Source of the DNA: Youhaiella tibetensis | GTDB taxonomy: Bacteria > Pseudomonadota > Alphaproteobacteria > Rhizobiales > Devosiaceae | Assembly (NCBI RefSeq): GCF_008000755.1 | Contig: NZ_CP041690.1 | Location: 1,427,260-1,491,259 of the forward strand | Direction of reading: 5' to 3' | Length of the DNA stretch: 64,000 nt | Shown here: piece by piece, positions 37,733 to 46,204 of the stretch | How the letters are laid out: each line of letters starts with the position of its first letter | Numbering within the stretch: the stretch's first letter is position 1 | Notes under the pieces: generated by a model | Seen by the model: the letters and a program-made list of their open reading frames with translations, nothing else | Databases searched by the model: none | What the model was told of the DNA's origin: nothing | Position numbers and translations under genes: made by a program

Positions 37733-39280
37733 TTAGTCCTTGTAGCCGATCAGGCCGCGGAGATTTCCGCGTGGGGTGGCCTGAACTTCGACAGGGATGT
37801 CCTTGCTGTAAAACAGCTGATAGCCCTGATCAGACACGATGTAGTACGGCAGGTCGAACGCCAGGATCTTGGCGGCTTCCTGATAGGCGGTGGCACGCTC
37901 GGACTGTTCGGTCGCGGTGCGGCCCTTCTGAAGAAGCTCGTCCACCTGCGGGTTGGAATAGCCACCCCAGTTGGTCGAGCCGCCGGTGGTCAGCTGGTTG
38001 AACAGCAGACGATCCGGATCGACGATGTTGAGCCAGCCGAGCAGGGCGATCTGGTGCTTGCCCTGCTGGACGTAGTTGGTCGAGAACGACGGCCAGTCCG
38101 AGATCTGAGCCTGGGCGTCAACGCCGGCCGACTGCATGACGGCCTGGATGAACTCGATCGACTGCACGCGGTTCGGGTCTTCGCTGTGGGTCGAGAGCGT
38201 GACCGTCAGCTTGTTGCCGTCCTTGTCGAGGATTCCGTCGTTGTTGCTGTCGGTCCAGCCTTCCTCGGCGAAGAGCTTCTTGGCGCCTTCGACGTCGAAC
38301 GTGGGCTGCTTGATGTCGGCCGAATAGGCCCAGGACGACGGCAGGATGATCGAGGAAGCCACCGCGTCCACGCCATTGTAGATGTCGTTCACGATGGTGT
38401 TCTGGTCGATCAGCATCGAGAACGCCTGGCGCATCTTGGCGTCGGCCAGCAGCGGGTCCTTGACGTTGTAGTTGATGTAGGTCACGCCCAGGCCCGGCTC
38501 GATGACGTTGCCGAAGCGATCATCGGAAGCGAGGCGCTGGATGTCCTGCGGCGAGAGCGGGGACTGGATGGCATCGAGGTCACCGGCTTCGAAGGCCTGC
38601 GCGCGGGCGCTGTTGTCGCCGATGATCTTCATCGTGACCTTGGCCATCTTGGGCTGCTCGCCCCAGAAGTTCGGGTTGGCTTCGAGTTGGATGTCGCTGC
38701 CGCGGTTCCAGGCGGCCAGCTTCATCGGCCCGGCGCCGAGCGGTTCCGAACCGATATCCTTGCCGCCTTCGACGGCGGCCTTCGAGACGATGCCGATGTC
38801 GAGGTAGGAGAGGAGCGGGGCGTAGGGGGCCGAGAGCGAGAACTTGACCGTCTGCGGGTCCACGGCCTCGATCTTCTCGATCGGGGTGTAGAGTCCGCGC
38901 ATCGGCGCGTTGAAGTCCTTGTCGATGATCGAGGTGAAGGTGAACACCACGTCATCGGCCGTCAGGGGCGAGCCGTCCGAGAACTTGAGGTCCGGGCGCA
39001 GGTGGAAGATCCAGGTCTGCGGATCCGGCGTTTCCCAGCTTTCGGCCAGGTCCGGAACGGCGGCCAGGTTCGGGGTGATGTGGACCAGGCCCGAATAGAT
39101 CAGGTCGATGGCGCGCGAGGCGGTCGTGTCACGCGACAAGCGCGGATCGAGCGTGCCTGCGTCGACGTCCATGCCCATCACCAGGGTATCCTTGGCGTTC
39201 TGCGCCAGCACCGGGGCAGCCCCCGAGGCCATGGCCAGCGCCAGGATGGCAGCGCTCGTAGTCAGTAGCAGTCTCTTCAT
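37733..39280 (-). CDS. Peptide-type ABC transporter substrate-binding protein (family 5)
   Basis: The 515-residue protein has a signal peptide (about residues 1-26, ending VLAQ) and the family 5 fold, with DAGTLDPRLSRD at the start, the LAESWE and FHLRPDLKFSDGSPLTADDVVFTF signature, and the C-terminal YQEAAKILAFDLPYYIV segment. It is first in the minus-strand operon, followed by the M24 gene after 68 bp. Family 5 proteins bind peptides, but also nickel, opines, heme and oligosaccharides, so the ligand cannot be assumed to be a dipeptide. Confidence 0.92.
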   Translation of the reverse strand: MKRLLLTTSAAILALAMASGAAPVLAQNAKDTLVMGMDVDAGTLDPRLSRDTTASRAIDLIYSGLVHITPNLAAVPDLAESWETPDPQTWIFHLRPDLKFSDGSPLTADDVVFTFTSIIDKDFNAPMRGLYTPIEKIEAVDPQTVKFSLSAPYAPLLSYLDIGIVSKAAVEGGKDIGSEPLGAGPMKLAAWNRGSDIQLEANPNFWGEQPKMAKVTMKIIGDNSARAQAFEAGDLDAIQSPLSPQDIQRLASDDRFGNVIEPGLGVTYINYNVKDPLLADAKMRQAFSMLIDQNTIVNDIYNGVDAVASSIILPSSWAYSADIKQPTFDVEGAKKLFAEEGWTDSNNDGILDKDGNKLTVTLSTHSEDPNRVQSIEFIQAVMQSAGVDAQAQISDWPSFSTNYVQQGKHQIALLGWLNIVDPDRLLFNQLTTGGSTNWGGYSNPQVDELLQKGRTATEQSERATAYQEAAKILAFDLPYYIVSDQGYQLFYSKDIPVEVQATPRGNLRGLIGYKD

Positions 39281-39327
39281 AGTTCATCCCTTGTTGAACA
39301 GTTGTGACGCTTAAGCGTTTGTTTTGG

Positions 39328-40353
39328 TTAGCTTACCAACGCTCCGGTCGGCTCCTTCTCCACCTCGCCCGTCTTGGAGCGGCGTAGGTGGGCCAGGTAG
39401 GGGACCAGCACGTTTTCGAGTGCGCCCTGATCGGGCGAATGGCGATATTCGAAGCACCGCATGCCCGGGCGGGCGAGCCCCGCGACCTCGTCGGCGCCCG
39501 TGGCGAAGATCACCACGTCGCATTCGGCGATGGTTTGGTTGAGGTCGGGCGCGGACGACCACGTCACCCTGATTTCCGCCACGTGCGGCGCGAATTCGCG
39601 GATCGAGGGTCGCATGATCGCGATGAAGTCCTTGAAGTGCGTCACCGCCGCGATCTTGGTGCGTGGATCGAGACTGGCCAGCGCCTGCCGCGTCTTCTCG
39701 GATGGAATGAATCGCAGGGCCAGCAGCCGCGCCTCGGGCACCAGCGCCTGCACCTCCATCTCGCGATGCACGAAAGTGAGCACGACATCGGCCCGCGCAC
39801 ATTGCTCGCGCGCTTCCGGTGACGCCTTGAGTTGCTCGAGCATGATCATGCGCACCTGGTCGTCGGCCGCCAGCACGCGCTTGATCTCCTCGACATAATC
39901 CCGCGTCGGCCCCGGAAACAGGCCTACGAACACGATGTTGAGCCCCGAGCGCGGCTTGCGCATCTGAACCTGCGCCGTCACCATCGACAGTAACGCCATC
40001 GGCGAGACACCCAGGTGCTCGGCCTTGCCCAGCAACTCATCGATGTCGGCGCGCAGCGCGTTGATGGGTTGGTCCTCGTGCAGCCGCGCATGCGGATCGC
40101 GCGCTGTAAACGCGCCGAGCCCGCGCTTCATCTCGATGAGCCCGGCATCGCGAAGGTCCTGATAGACCTGGCTGACCGTCATCGGGGCGATGTTGAGGTC
40201 GGCCGCAAGCTGGCGCACCGATGGCAGCTTTGTCCCGTACGCCATGTCGCCGTGCGAAAGGATGTAGCTCAAAAGGCCATGCAACTGCGTGCTCACCGGA
40301 ACGGGCAGCGACTTGTCTATCGATGTGGCGTCCAGCGGGAACATATGGAACAT
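39328..40353 (-). CDS. GntR-family regulator with a periplasmic-binding-like sensor domain
   Basis: The N-terminal part is a GntR winged helix (TQLHGLLSYILSHGDMAYGTKLPSVRQLAADLNIAPMTVSQVYQDLRDAGLI). The rest, from about residue 130 in the longer frame, has alternating strands and helices (GLNIVFVGLFPG, ADVVLTFVHREMEV, CDVVIFATGADEVAG) and looks like a ligand-binding Rossmann-type domain, not the usual FCD or UTRA type. The start is uncertain: ATGs occur at 40368, 40353 and 40344, and a TTG at 40380, none with a clear ribosome site. It lies just upstream of the peptide-type operon, 47 bp from dppA, and probably controls it. Confidence 0.8.
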   Translation of the reverse strand: MFHMFPLDATSIDKSLPVPVSTQLHGLLSYILSHGDMAYGTKLPSVRQLAADLNIAPMTVSQVYQDLRDAGLIEMKRGLGAFTARDPHARLHEDQPINALRADIDELLGKAEHLGVSPMALLSMVTAQVQMRKPRSGLNIVFVGLFPGPTRDYVEEIKRVLAADDQVRMIMLEQLKASPEAREQCARADVVLTFVHREMEVQALVPEARLLALRFIPSEKTRQALASLDPRTKIAAVTHFKDFIAIMRPSIREFAPHVAEIRVTWSSAPDLNQTIAECDVVIFATGADEVAGLARPGMRCFEYRHSPDQGALENVLVPYLAHLRRSKTGEVEKEPTGALVS

Positions 40354-40354
40354 G

Positions 40355-40378
40355 GGTGTTCTAACCATCCAGTACACC
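40355..40378. promoter_or_regulatory. Candidate GntR operator at its own start
   Basis: GGTGT and ACACC bound a 24-bp imperfect dyad. Read on the minus strand it gives GGTGTACTGGATGG; a near copy, GGTGTACTAATGG, occurs on the plus strand at 40574-40586, over the start of the aldo/keto reductase gene. Two related sites flanking a divergent pair suggest a shared regulator, most simply the GntR protein. Confidence 0.4.
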
Positions 40379-40582
40379 AAGACCGTAACATGTGTTTCGT
40401 AGTGCGCAAGTGGCTAGCGCAAAAAATGTTCATGTGGAGAAAGTGCGTACAAACTGGGCGGATAAGTTAAGGAAATCAACGATTGTGGCAGCGCCGGCGC
40501 TCACTAAACCGGTTTCCAAGCGGGACTGAGTGCGCTACGCAGTGGGGCAACGACCACAATCACTGGCGTACGAGGTGTACTA

Positions 40583-41563
40583 ATGGACTATGTCAACCTT
40601 GGCCGAACCGGCCTCAAAATCTCGCGGCTTGCACTGGGTTGCATGACCTTCGGTTCACCCAGCTGGTCCAGGTGGGTGCTCGACGAAAGCGGCTCGCGCC
40701 CGATTATCGAGAAGGCCATCGAATACGGCATCAACTTCTTCGACACCGCCGATATGTATTCGCTCGGCGCCAGCGAGAAGATCGTGGGCAAGGTGGTTCT
40801 CGAGCATCTGCCGCGCCACAAGGCCGTCATCGCCACCAAGCTCTACAATCCCATGAGCGATGACCCGAACGATCGCGGTCTCTCGCGCAAGCACGTCTTC
40901 GAGGCCGTCGACGGCAGCCTCAAGCGGCTCGGCACCGACTACATTGATCTTTACCAGCTTCACCGCTTCGATTACGGCACCCCGCTCGAAGAGACGCTCG
41001 ATGCCCTCAACGATGTCGTGCGCATGGGCAAGGTCCGTTACCTCGGCGCTTCCTCGATGCATGCCTGGCAGTTCATGAAGGCCATCGGCCTGCAGCGCCA
41101 GTACGGCTGGGCGCCCTTCGTCTCCATGCAGCCGCACTACAACCTCATCTATCGCGAGGAAGAGCGCGAGATGCTGCCGCTCTGCCTGTCCGAAGGCGTC
41201 GGCGTCATTCCGTGGAGCCCGCTGGCGCGCGGCCTGCTCGCCGGTAAGCGCAACGAGGGGCAGACCTCCGTGCGCGCCGAGACCGACAAGACCGCCCACG
41301 CGCTCTATGATCGCAGCAAGGCGCAGGACGATGCCGTCATCGCGGCCGTCCGCGCCGTCGCCGAGCGTCACGGCCGCCCGATGGCGCAGATCGCTTATGC
41401 CTGGGTAGCCTCACGCCCGGCCATCACCGCCCCGATCGTGGGCATTTCCAAGCTCGAGCAGTTCGCCGATGCGATCGCCGCGCTCGAGGTCAAGTTGACC
41501 GACGAGGATGTCGCCGAGATGGAAGCGCCCTACCACGCCAAGCCGGTGGCAGGGCACGTCTGA
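40583..41563 (+). CDS. Aldo/keto reductase
   Basis: The 326-residue NAD(P)H-dependent oxidoreductase has the (alpha/beta)8 barrel of the family. The catalytic tetrad can be read as Asp and Tyr in FDTADMYS, Lys in IATKLYN and His in LYQLHRFD. The C-terminal IVGISKLEQFADAI segment holds the cofactor-binding loop. It resembles the YajO/Tas-like group that reduces sugars or aldehydes. It is divergent from the GntR gene, with 229 bp between the chosen starts, and ends at a bidirectional hairpin. Confidence 0.88.
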   Translation: MDYVNLGRTGLKISRLALGCMTFGSPSWSRWVLDESGSRPIIEKAIEYGINFFDTADMYSLGASEKIVGKVVLEHLPRHKAVIATKLYNPMSDDPNDRGLSRKHVFEAVDGSLKRLGTDYIDLYQLHRFDYGTPLEETLDALNDVVRMGKVRYLGASSMHAWQFMKAIGLQRQYGWAPFVSMQPHYNLIYREEEREMLPLCLSEGVGVIPWSPLARGLLAGKRNEGQTSVRAETDKTAHALYDRSKAQDDAVIAAVRAVAERHGRPMAQIAYAWVASRPAITAPIVGISKLEQFADAIAALEVKLTDEDVAEMEAPYHAKPVAGHV

Positions 41564-41569
41564 AAAACG

Positions 41570-41599
41570 AAGGGCCGGCCGGTGATCCAGCCGGTCCTT
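41570..41599. terminator. Terminator between convergent genes
   Basis: AAGGGCCGGC (41570-41579) and GCCGGTCCTT (41590-41599) form a 10-bp stem with one G-T pair and a 10-nt loop. It lies between the stop codons of the aldo/keto reductase and the convergent binding-protein gene, so it may serve both. Confidence 0.65.
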
Positions 41600-41604
41600 G
41601 CGGA

Positions 41605-42519
41605 TCATCGCGTCGAGGCGATGCCGTAAATCTTCTCGATATCGTCGAGCGCCAGGTTGGCCGCCATGATGCCGCCCGCAGTGGCCCAGACCGTGTCGGA
41701 CACGGCGTATACCTGATTGGCCTTGGCCGCCTTCAACTCTGCCCAGAGGGGCGAAGCCATCCACGTTTCGGCTTCCTTGGTCGCACCGCCGTCACCGATT
41801 TCGTAGCTGAAGTGCAGCAGCCGGTCGCCGTCTAGTTCCGGGATGCGTTCCATTGTGATCTTTTCGGCCAGGCCCGGCTTGTCCTGCGCTGCGGGGCGGC
41901 CGAACCCGATGTCCCGCAGAATGGAGCCCGAGAAGCTGTCATTGTTGTAGGCGTAGTTCTGCCCGGCAATGAAGCGGACGAGGCCCACCACTTCCTTATT
42001 GCGTTCGCCCAAGGCATCCTTGATCGCCGCCACGCGCCGGGCGTAGTCGGCCAGCGCCGCATCGACTTCTGCGCTGCGTCCAGAGGCATCCGCATAGACC
42101 TTGATGTTGTCTTTCCACTGTCCGGTGATGTTCTCCACGAACACCGTCGGAGCGATGGCCGATAGCTGGTCGTAGATTTTCTCGTGCCGCTTCTTGTTGC
42201 CCAGGATGAGGTCAGGCTGCAGCGCGGCTATGGTTTCGAGTTCGGGCGCGAGCTCCTCGCCGACCACCTTGGTGTCGGCCAACTGCGCCGCTATATGGTC
42301 GAACCACGGATCGGCATTGGCGGAGCGCGCCGCGCCGACCGGAACGATGCCCAGGGCCACCAGGTCTTCGGTCGCTTCATTGGTCAGGGCGACAATTCGC
42401 ACAGGGTGATCGGCAAGGGTTGTCGTGCCCATGGCGTGGGTGAGGTCGCGGGCGAGGGCCGCAGGCGCCCATGCGAGCACGGCCAGCGGAAGAGCGAGCA
42501 GAAGTCGGCGGTTGATCAT
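41605..42519 (-). CDS. Iron-siderophore/heme-type ABC substrate-binding protein (FecB/BtuF-like)
   Basis: The 304-residue protein has a signal peptide (about residues 1-23, ending ALAR) and the two-lobed, helix-linked fold of the FecB/FhuD group: HPVRIVALTNEATEDLVALGIVPVGAA, IAALQPDLILGNKKRHEKIYDQL and the terminal GGIMAANLALDDIEKIYG. It should bind a ferric siderophore in the periplasm. No matching permease or ATPase gene is adjacent, so it must work with components encoded elsewhere. A TGA-N9-TCA element lies 16 bp upstream of the start. Confidence 0.83.
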   Translation of the reverse strand: MINRRLLLALPLAVLAWAPAALARDLTHAMGTTTLADHPVRIVALTNEATEDLVALGIVPVGAARSANADPWFDHIAAQLADTKVVGEELAPELETIAALQPDLILGNKKRHEKIYDQLSAIAPTVFVENITGQWKDNIKVYADASGRSAEVDAALADYARRVAAIKDALGERNKEVVGLVRFIAGQNYAYNNDSFSGSILRDIGFGRPAAQDKPGLAEKITMERIPELDGDRLLHFSYEIGDGGATKEAETWMASPLWAELKAAKANQVYAVSDTVWATAGGIMAANLALDDIEKIYGIASTR

Positions 42520-42534
42520 TATGTCCCGTTATCT

Positions 42535-42549
42535 TGACTAACAAAGTCA
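42535..42549. promoter_or_regulatory. Candidate iron-responsive operator (RirA-type)
   Basis: TGACTAACAAAGTCA is a palindrome that fits TGA-N9-TCA, the core of the iron-responsive operator bound by RirA in Rhizobiales. It lies between the MFS gene and the iron-siderophore binding-protein gene, 15 bp before the latter's ATG, a place suited to repression. Confidence 0.5.
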
Positions 42550-42578
42550 GTTTTCTTTCGGGCCTAAGGCCCTGGAAG

Positions 42579-43853
42579 TCAAGCGCCTGACCGCAAGGCA
42601 AGGCGGCGGACGATCGGGATTATCGCCAGCGAACAGACGGCGGGAACCGACGCCAGGGCAATCCAGGGGAGCGCAGCGCCGGGGCCGGGTGCGAGGGCGT
42701 GTTCAAGGCTCGGGCCGAGCAGCACATTTCCCACGAGCACCGCGAGGCCGCCCGCCGAAGCCAGCGCGCCATAATAAGTGGCGGTGGAGCGCCCGTTGGC
42801 GAAACGGGGCACCATGTCCATGGCAACGGGCCTGACGGTCATCTGTCCCAGGATCAGCAACACGACCAGCATCGCGGCCGGAACGAGCCTGAGAGGCCCG
42901 GCCGGCGCGGGAAACGCGGCGCAGGCCGCAACCGCCAAAAATGCCAGGGCCATCAGCGCGAAGCCGAAGAAAAGGCTGCGCGACCAGCTGATCGTGCTGA
43001 CGCGACGCGTCACCGGCATCTGCAGGGTCACGACCATCAGCGAGGCGAGCATGAAGAGCGGCGCCAGGTCCGCGTCAGAGCCGCCGGCCCGGCGGATCTC
43101 GACCGGAAGCGCGAAATAGAGCTGGTTGTAGCTGAACAGAAACCCGCTATGGGCCAGCGTGAACGCGATGAACAGGCGGTCGCTGAAGACTCGCCACCAT
43201 TGATTGTCCCGACTTGGCGCCTCGCTCGGCGAGGTGCGCGGCAGATAGGTGTGGAGAACCACATAAGCCGCGGCGAAAACCGCCGCGCCGCCTAGCGCCA
43301 TGGCCTGGAAGCCGATGCCGAGCAGCAGGGCGCCGGCCAGCGGCCCGACGATGGCGCCGAGTTCGCCCCACACCGCCATGCGGGCGAAGAAGTGGGCGCG
43401 CGTTTCCTTGCCCTGGCGGCTTCGCGCTTCGCCAACGCTCGCGGCCAGCGAGGAAATCGCGGGCGAAAACAGCGCGCCGGCAAAGCCGGTGAGGCAGGCA
43501 CCGAGCAAGACAGTGGCGAAGTCGCGGCTCACACCCAGCACGACGAAGCCGATGACGCGAACGGCGCAGCCGAGCAGGATCAGGCGGCGCGGGCCGAGCC
43601 GGTCGGCAAAGGCGCCTCCCACGATGAACAGGCCTTGCTGGGAAAACGTCCGGATGCCCAGAACCAGACCGATCGCGACGCTTTCGAGCGCCAGGTCGTC
43701 CCTCATGAAAGCCGCCAGGAACGGCACCACCATGTAAAAGCCCATCATGAAGATGAACTGGTTCGAGAGCAGGAGAAGCGGCTTGACCATCAGGGCGGGG
43801 CTTGGGGCAGGGGAGGCCAGCCATGGCCTAATCATCGCGGCAAGACAAGGCAT
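42579..43853 (-). CDS. MFS transporter, possible siderophore exporter
   Basis: The protein has about 12 hydrophobic segments and the MFS loop motif between segments 2 and 3 (GGAFADRLGPRRLI). It belongs to the drug/H+ antiporter-like group. Start codons are possible at 43853 (424 residues), 43835 and 43790; the last begins at the first membrane segment and none has a clear ribosome site. It lies upstream of the iron-siderophore binding-protein gene on the same strand, 59 bp away, which suggests a role in siderophore release; other substrates are possible. Confidence 0.82.
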   Translation of the reverse strand: MPCLAAMIRPWLASPAPSPALMVKPLLLLSNQFIFMMGFYMVVPFLAAFMRDDLALESVAIGLVLGIRTFSQQGLFIVGGAFADRLGPRRLILLGCAVRVIGFVVLGVSRDFATVLLGACLTGFAGALFSPAISSLAASVGEARSRQGKETRAHFFARMAVWGELGAIVGPLAGALLLGIGFQAMALGGAAVFAAAYVVLHTYLPRTSPSEAPSRDNQWWRVFSDRLFIAFTLAHSGFLFSYNQLYFALPVEIRRAGGSDADLAPLFMLASLMVVTLQMPVTRRVSTISWSRSLFFGFALMALAFLAVAACAAFPAPAGPLRLVPAAMLVVLLILGQMTVRPVAMDMVPRFANGRSTATYYGALASAGGLAVLVGNVLLGPSLEHALAPGPGAALPWIALASVPAVCSLAIIPIVRRLALRSGA

Positions 43854-43906
43854 TGCGCCGGGGAGCCGGGCGCCGCGCCTTCATCCTTGCCCGAGGCTGT
43901 GGAAAA

Positions 43907-44362
43907 CTAGGAGCCCTGGGCCTCGAGCGCCGCGCCGCCGAAGCGCGGGCGCTTGCGGGTGAGCTTGGGGGCAGGGGCCTCCGCCAGTTCCTCAAGGATC
44001 GGGCAGTCGGGGCGCGCGTCGCCGTGGCAGTGGTTGGCCAGATGCCGCAACGTGTTGCTCATCTCCTGGAGGGCTTTGGCCTTGCGCTCGAGTTCTTCGA
44101 TGTGGCCGAGGGCGATGGCCTTGACGTCCCCGCTCGCCCGCGAGCGATCGCGCCAGAGCGCCAGGAGATCGCCCATCTGCTCCACGGAGAAGCCGAGGTC
44201 GCGGGCCCGGGCGATGAAACGCAGGGTGTGAATGTCGTTGTCTTCATAGACGCGGTAGCCGGAATCGGTGCGATGGGCGCTCGAGATCAGTCCGATGGAT
44301 TCGTAGTAGCGGATCATCTTTGTCGAGATGCCCGAGGCCCGGGAGGCTTGTCCGATGTTCAT
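43907..44362 (-). CDS. cueR: Copper-responsive MerR-family activator
   Basis: CueR senses monovalent copper, silver or gold and activates copper-export genes by twisting promoters with 19-bp spacers. The ATG at 44362 has AAGGAG 7 bp upstream. The 151-residue protein begins MNIGQASRASGISTKMIRYYESIGL, the MerR helix-turn-helix, then a dimer helix and the metal loop CHGDARPDC, with two cysteines seven residues apart as in CueR. The C-terminal tail after the metal loop is longer than in E. coli. It is divergent from a DUF305 gene. Confidence 0.9.
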   Translation of the reverse strand: MNIGQASRASGISTKMIRYYESIGLISSAHRTDSGYRVYEDNDIHTLRFIARARDLGFSVEQMGDLLALWRDRSRASGDVKAIALGHIEELERKAKALQEMSNTLRHLANHCHGDARPDCPILEELAEAPAPKLTRKRPRFGGAALEAQGS

Positions 44363-44400
44363 CGCGGGGCTCCTTGTCGTCACTGCCATCGATATAGGTA

Positions 44401-44456
44401 AGCCTTCCAATGATGGGAAGCTCAAGGGGGCTTGACCTTCCAATGGTGGCAAGCTG
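44401..44456. promoter_or_regulatory. Two CueR-type operators in the divergent spacer
   Basis: CCTTCCAATGATGGGAAG (44403-44420) and CCTTCCAATGGTGGCAAG (44436-44453) share the MerR/CueR dyad form. The first lies upstream of cueR. The second overlaps TTGACC (44432-44437), a -35 for the DUF305 gene, with 19 bp to a poor -10 (CACAAA, 44457-44462). A site for each direction would give autoregulation and activation. Confidence 0.65.
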
Positions 44457-44496
44457 CACAAACGGCGCGTTTCGAGGACGAAAAGGAACGATTGTC

Positions 44497-44928
44497 ATGC
44501 GCCTCCCCGCCACCGCCGCCGTTGCGCTACTGCTGATCGCGGCATCCGCGCCGGCTCACGCCCAGGACCATTCGATGCACGGCGCCGTCGCCGCGCCCGC
44601 GCAGCTTCCCGCAATCTGCCTCGAGAACGCCAAGGGGCACGACATGGCGGCAATGGCCGCCGCGCCCGCCGAGGGCGATGAAGGTCATCGGGCTATGGCC
44701 GCGACCATGGACGCGATGCATAGCGACATGGCCGCCGGCATGACGGCGACCGATATCGACGTCGCGTTCGTGTGTGGGATGATCCCGCACCACCAGGGCG
44801 CCATCGACATGGCCCGGGTCGAACTGCAATACGGCAAGGACGAGTGGGCCCGCGCCATGGCGCAGAAGGTGATCGACGCCCAGGAGCAGGAAATCGTCGA
44901 CATGCTCAAATGGCTGGAAGGCAAGTAG
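44497..44928 (+). CDS. DUF305 periplasmic protein, probable copper-binding
   Basis: The 143-residue protein has a signal peptide (about residues 1-23) and is rich in Met and His (QDHSMHG, GHDMAAMAAA, MDAMHSDMAAGM). The DUF305 core, VAFVCGMIPHHQGAIDMARVEL, has the two histidines of the family. An AAAAGGA site lies upstream of the ATG at 44497. DUF305 proteins occur beside copper-resistance genes, and this one is divergent from cueR with CueR-like sites between, so it likely binds or buffers periplasmic copper. Confidence 0.85.
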   Translation: MRLPATAAVALLLIAASAPAHAQDHSMHGAVAAPAQLPAICLENAKGHDMAAMAAAPAEGDEGHRAMAATMDAMHSDMAAGMTATDIDVAFVCGMIPHHQGAIDMARVELQYGKDEWARAMAQKVIDAQEQEIVDMLKWLEGK

Positions 44929-44936
44929 CCAAAGGC

Positions 44937-44964
44937 GAAGGGCGGGCCTGCGGGCCCGCCCTTC
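44937..44964. terminator. Strong bidirectional hairpin
   Basis: GAAGGGCGGGCC (44937-44948) and GGCCCGCCCTTC (44953-44964) form a perfect 12-bp stem with a 4-nt loop between the convergent DUF305 and MFS genes. No clear T-run follows, but the stem is very stable. Confidence 0.75.
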
Positions 44965-44968
44965 GGTT

Positions 44969-46138
44969 CTAGCCGGCGGCGGCTGTCCGCGCCTTGGCGG
45001 GCATGCCGGCGCGCAGGGTGCCGGTCAGGATGAGGCTGAGGCCGAGGAACGGCAGCAGCATGGCCAGCCCGCCTCGCATGCTCGTGTGCTCGGCCACGAA
45101 CCCGATCATCGGCGGCCCGATGAGGAAGCCGGTCAGGGCGATGAAGGAGAGTGTCGCCACGCTAGCCGAGGCCGGGCGGTCCTTGAGACTTGCCGCGGCG
45201 GTCACCGCCAGCGGGAAACCCACCGAGACGCCGAAGCCGATGACGGCGAAGCCGGCGATCGCGACCTGCATGGCGGGAGCGAAGTAGACGATCACCAGCC
45301 CGATGAGGGCGCAGACCCCGCAGAACCGGGCGACCGCGACTGCTCCATAGCGCGTGCGCAGCCAGTCGCCGCTGAACCGGCCGGCGGCCACGAGGCCGGC
45401 GAAGACCGAGTAGCCGATACCGGCCTGGGCCGTCGGCGAGCCGAAGACGTCGCGCAGGAACACCGCCGACCAGTCGGCGATGGCGCCCTCGGTCATGCCG
45501 ATGCCGAAGACGAAGAGGCAGATGCCGAGCAGCATCGGGCCGGGCGGCTGCCACTTGCCCCTGGGCGCAGCGGCGGCGGCGATGCGCTCTTCCTTGCCGT
45601 GGTCGGGCAGGACGTTGCCGACGACGAGTGCGACCGGCAGCACGATCACGGCCGCTAGCGGAATGGCGACGGCGGCGGCGACGCCAAGCGCGGCGAAGGC
45701 CGAGCCGATGACGCTGCCCGCCATGATGCCGAGGCTCCAAAAGCCGTGGCAGGTGCTCATGATCGGCCGGCCGCCGTGCTTCTCGACTTCATCGGCCTTG
45801 ACGTTGAGCCCGAGCTCAAGCGTGGAAATGGCAGAGCCTGCGAACATGAGCGCGACGAAGAGGCTTTCGCTGTTCCAGGCCAGCGCCGGCAGCGCCATCA
45901 CCAGCGAATAGACGATGAACCCATAGATGATCGTGGCGCGCGCGCCGATGCGGGCGACGAGGCGCCCCGCGAAGGGGAGGGTGAGCAGCGTGCCGACCGG
46001 CAATCCGAGCAGCGCCAGGGCCAATCCGGCAGGGCCGACGCCGAGGTGCTGCTGCACATCCGGGATGCGCGGAAGCCAGCTCCCGAAAGCGATGGGCTGG
46101 AGAAAAAATATAAGCATAATCAATCGATTAGGTGACAT
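44969..46138 (-). CDS. MFS transporter (YbjJ-like)
   Basis: The 389-residue protein has about 12 hydrophobic segments with short loops. The first half contains FGSWLPRIPDVQQHLGVGPAGLALALLGLPVG and LELGLNVKADEVEKHGGRPIMSTCHGFWSLG, which resemble the uncharacterised E. coli inner-membrane protein YbjJ. The substrate is unknown. It is convergent with the DUF305 gene and is a single-gene unit. Confidence 0.83.
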   Translation of the reverse strand: MSPNRLIMLIFFLQPIAFGSWLPRIPDVQQHLGVGPAGLALALLGLPVGTLLTLPFAGRLVARIGARATIIYGFIVYSLVMALPALAWNSESLFVALMFAGSAISTLELGLNVKADEVEKHGGRPIMSTCHGFWSLGIMAGSVIGSAFAALGVAAAVAIPLAAVIVLPVALVVGNVLPDHGKEERIAAAAAPRGKWQPPGPMLLGICLFVFGIGMTEGAIADWSAVFLRDVFGSPTAQAGIGYSVFAGLVAAGRFSGDWLRTRYGAVAVARFCGVCALIGLVIVYFAPAMQVAIAGFAVIGFGVSVGFPLAVTAAASLKDRPASASVATLSFIALTGFLIGPPMIGFVAEHTSMRGGLAMLLPFLGLSLILTGTLRAGMPAKARTAAAG

Positions 46139-46204
46139 TCAGCCGGTCGCAATCGATAAAATTTGAATGAAAAAGGCGCGACCTTGCGATCGCGCCCGGA
46201 TGAA

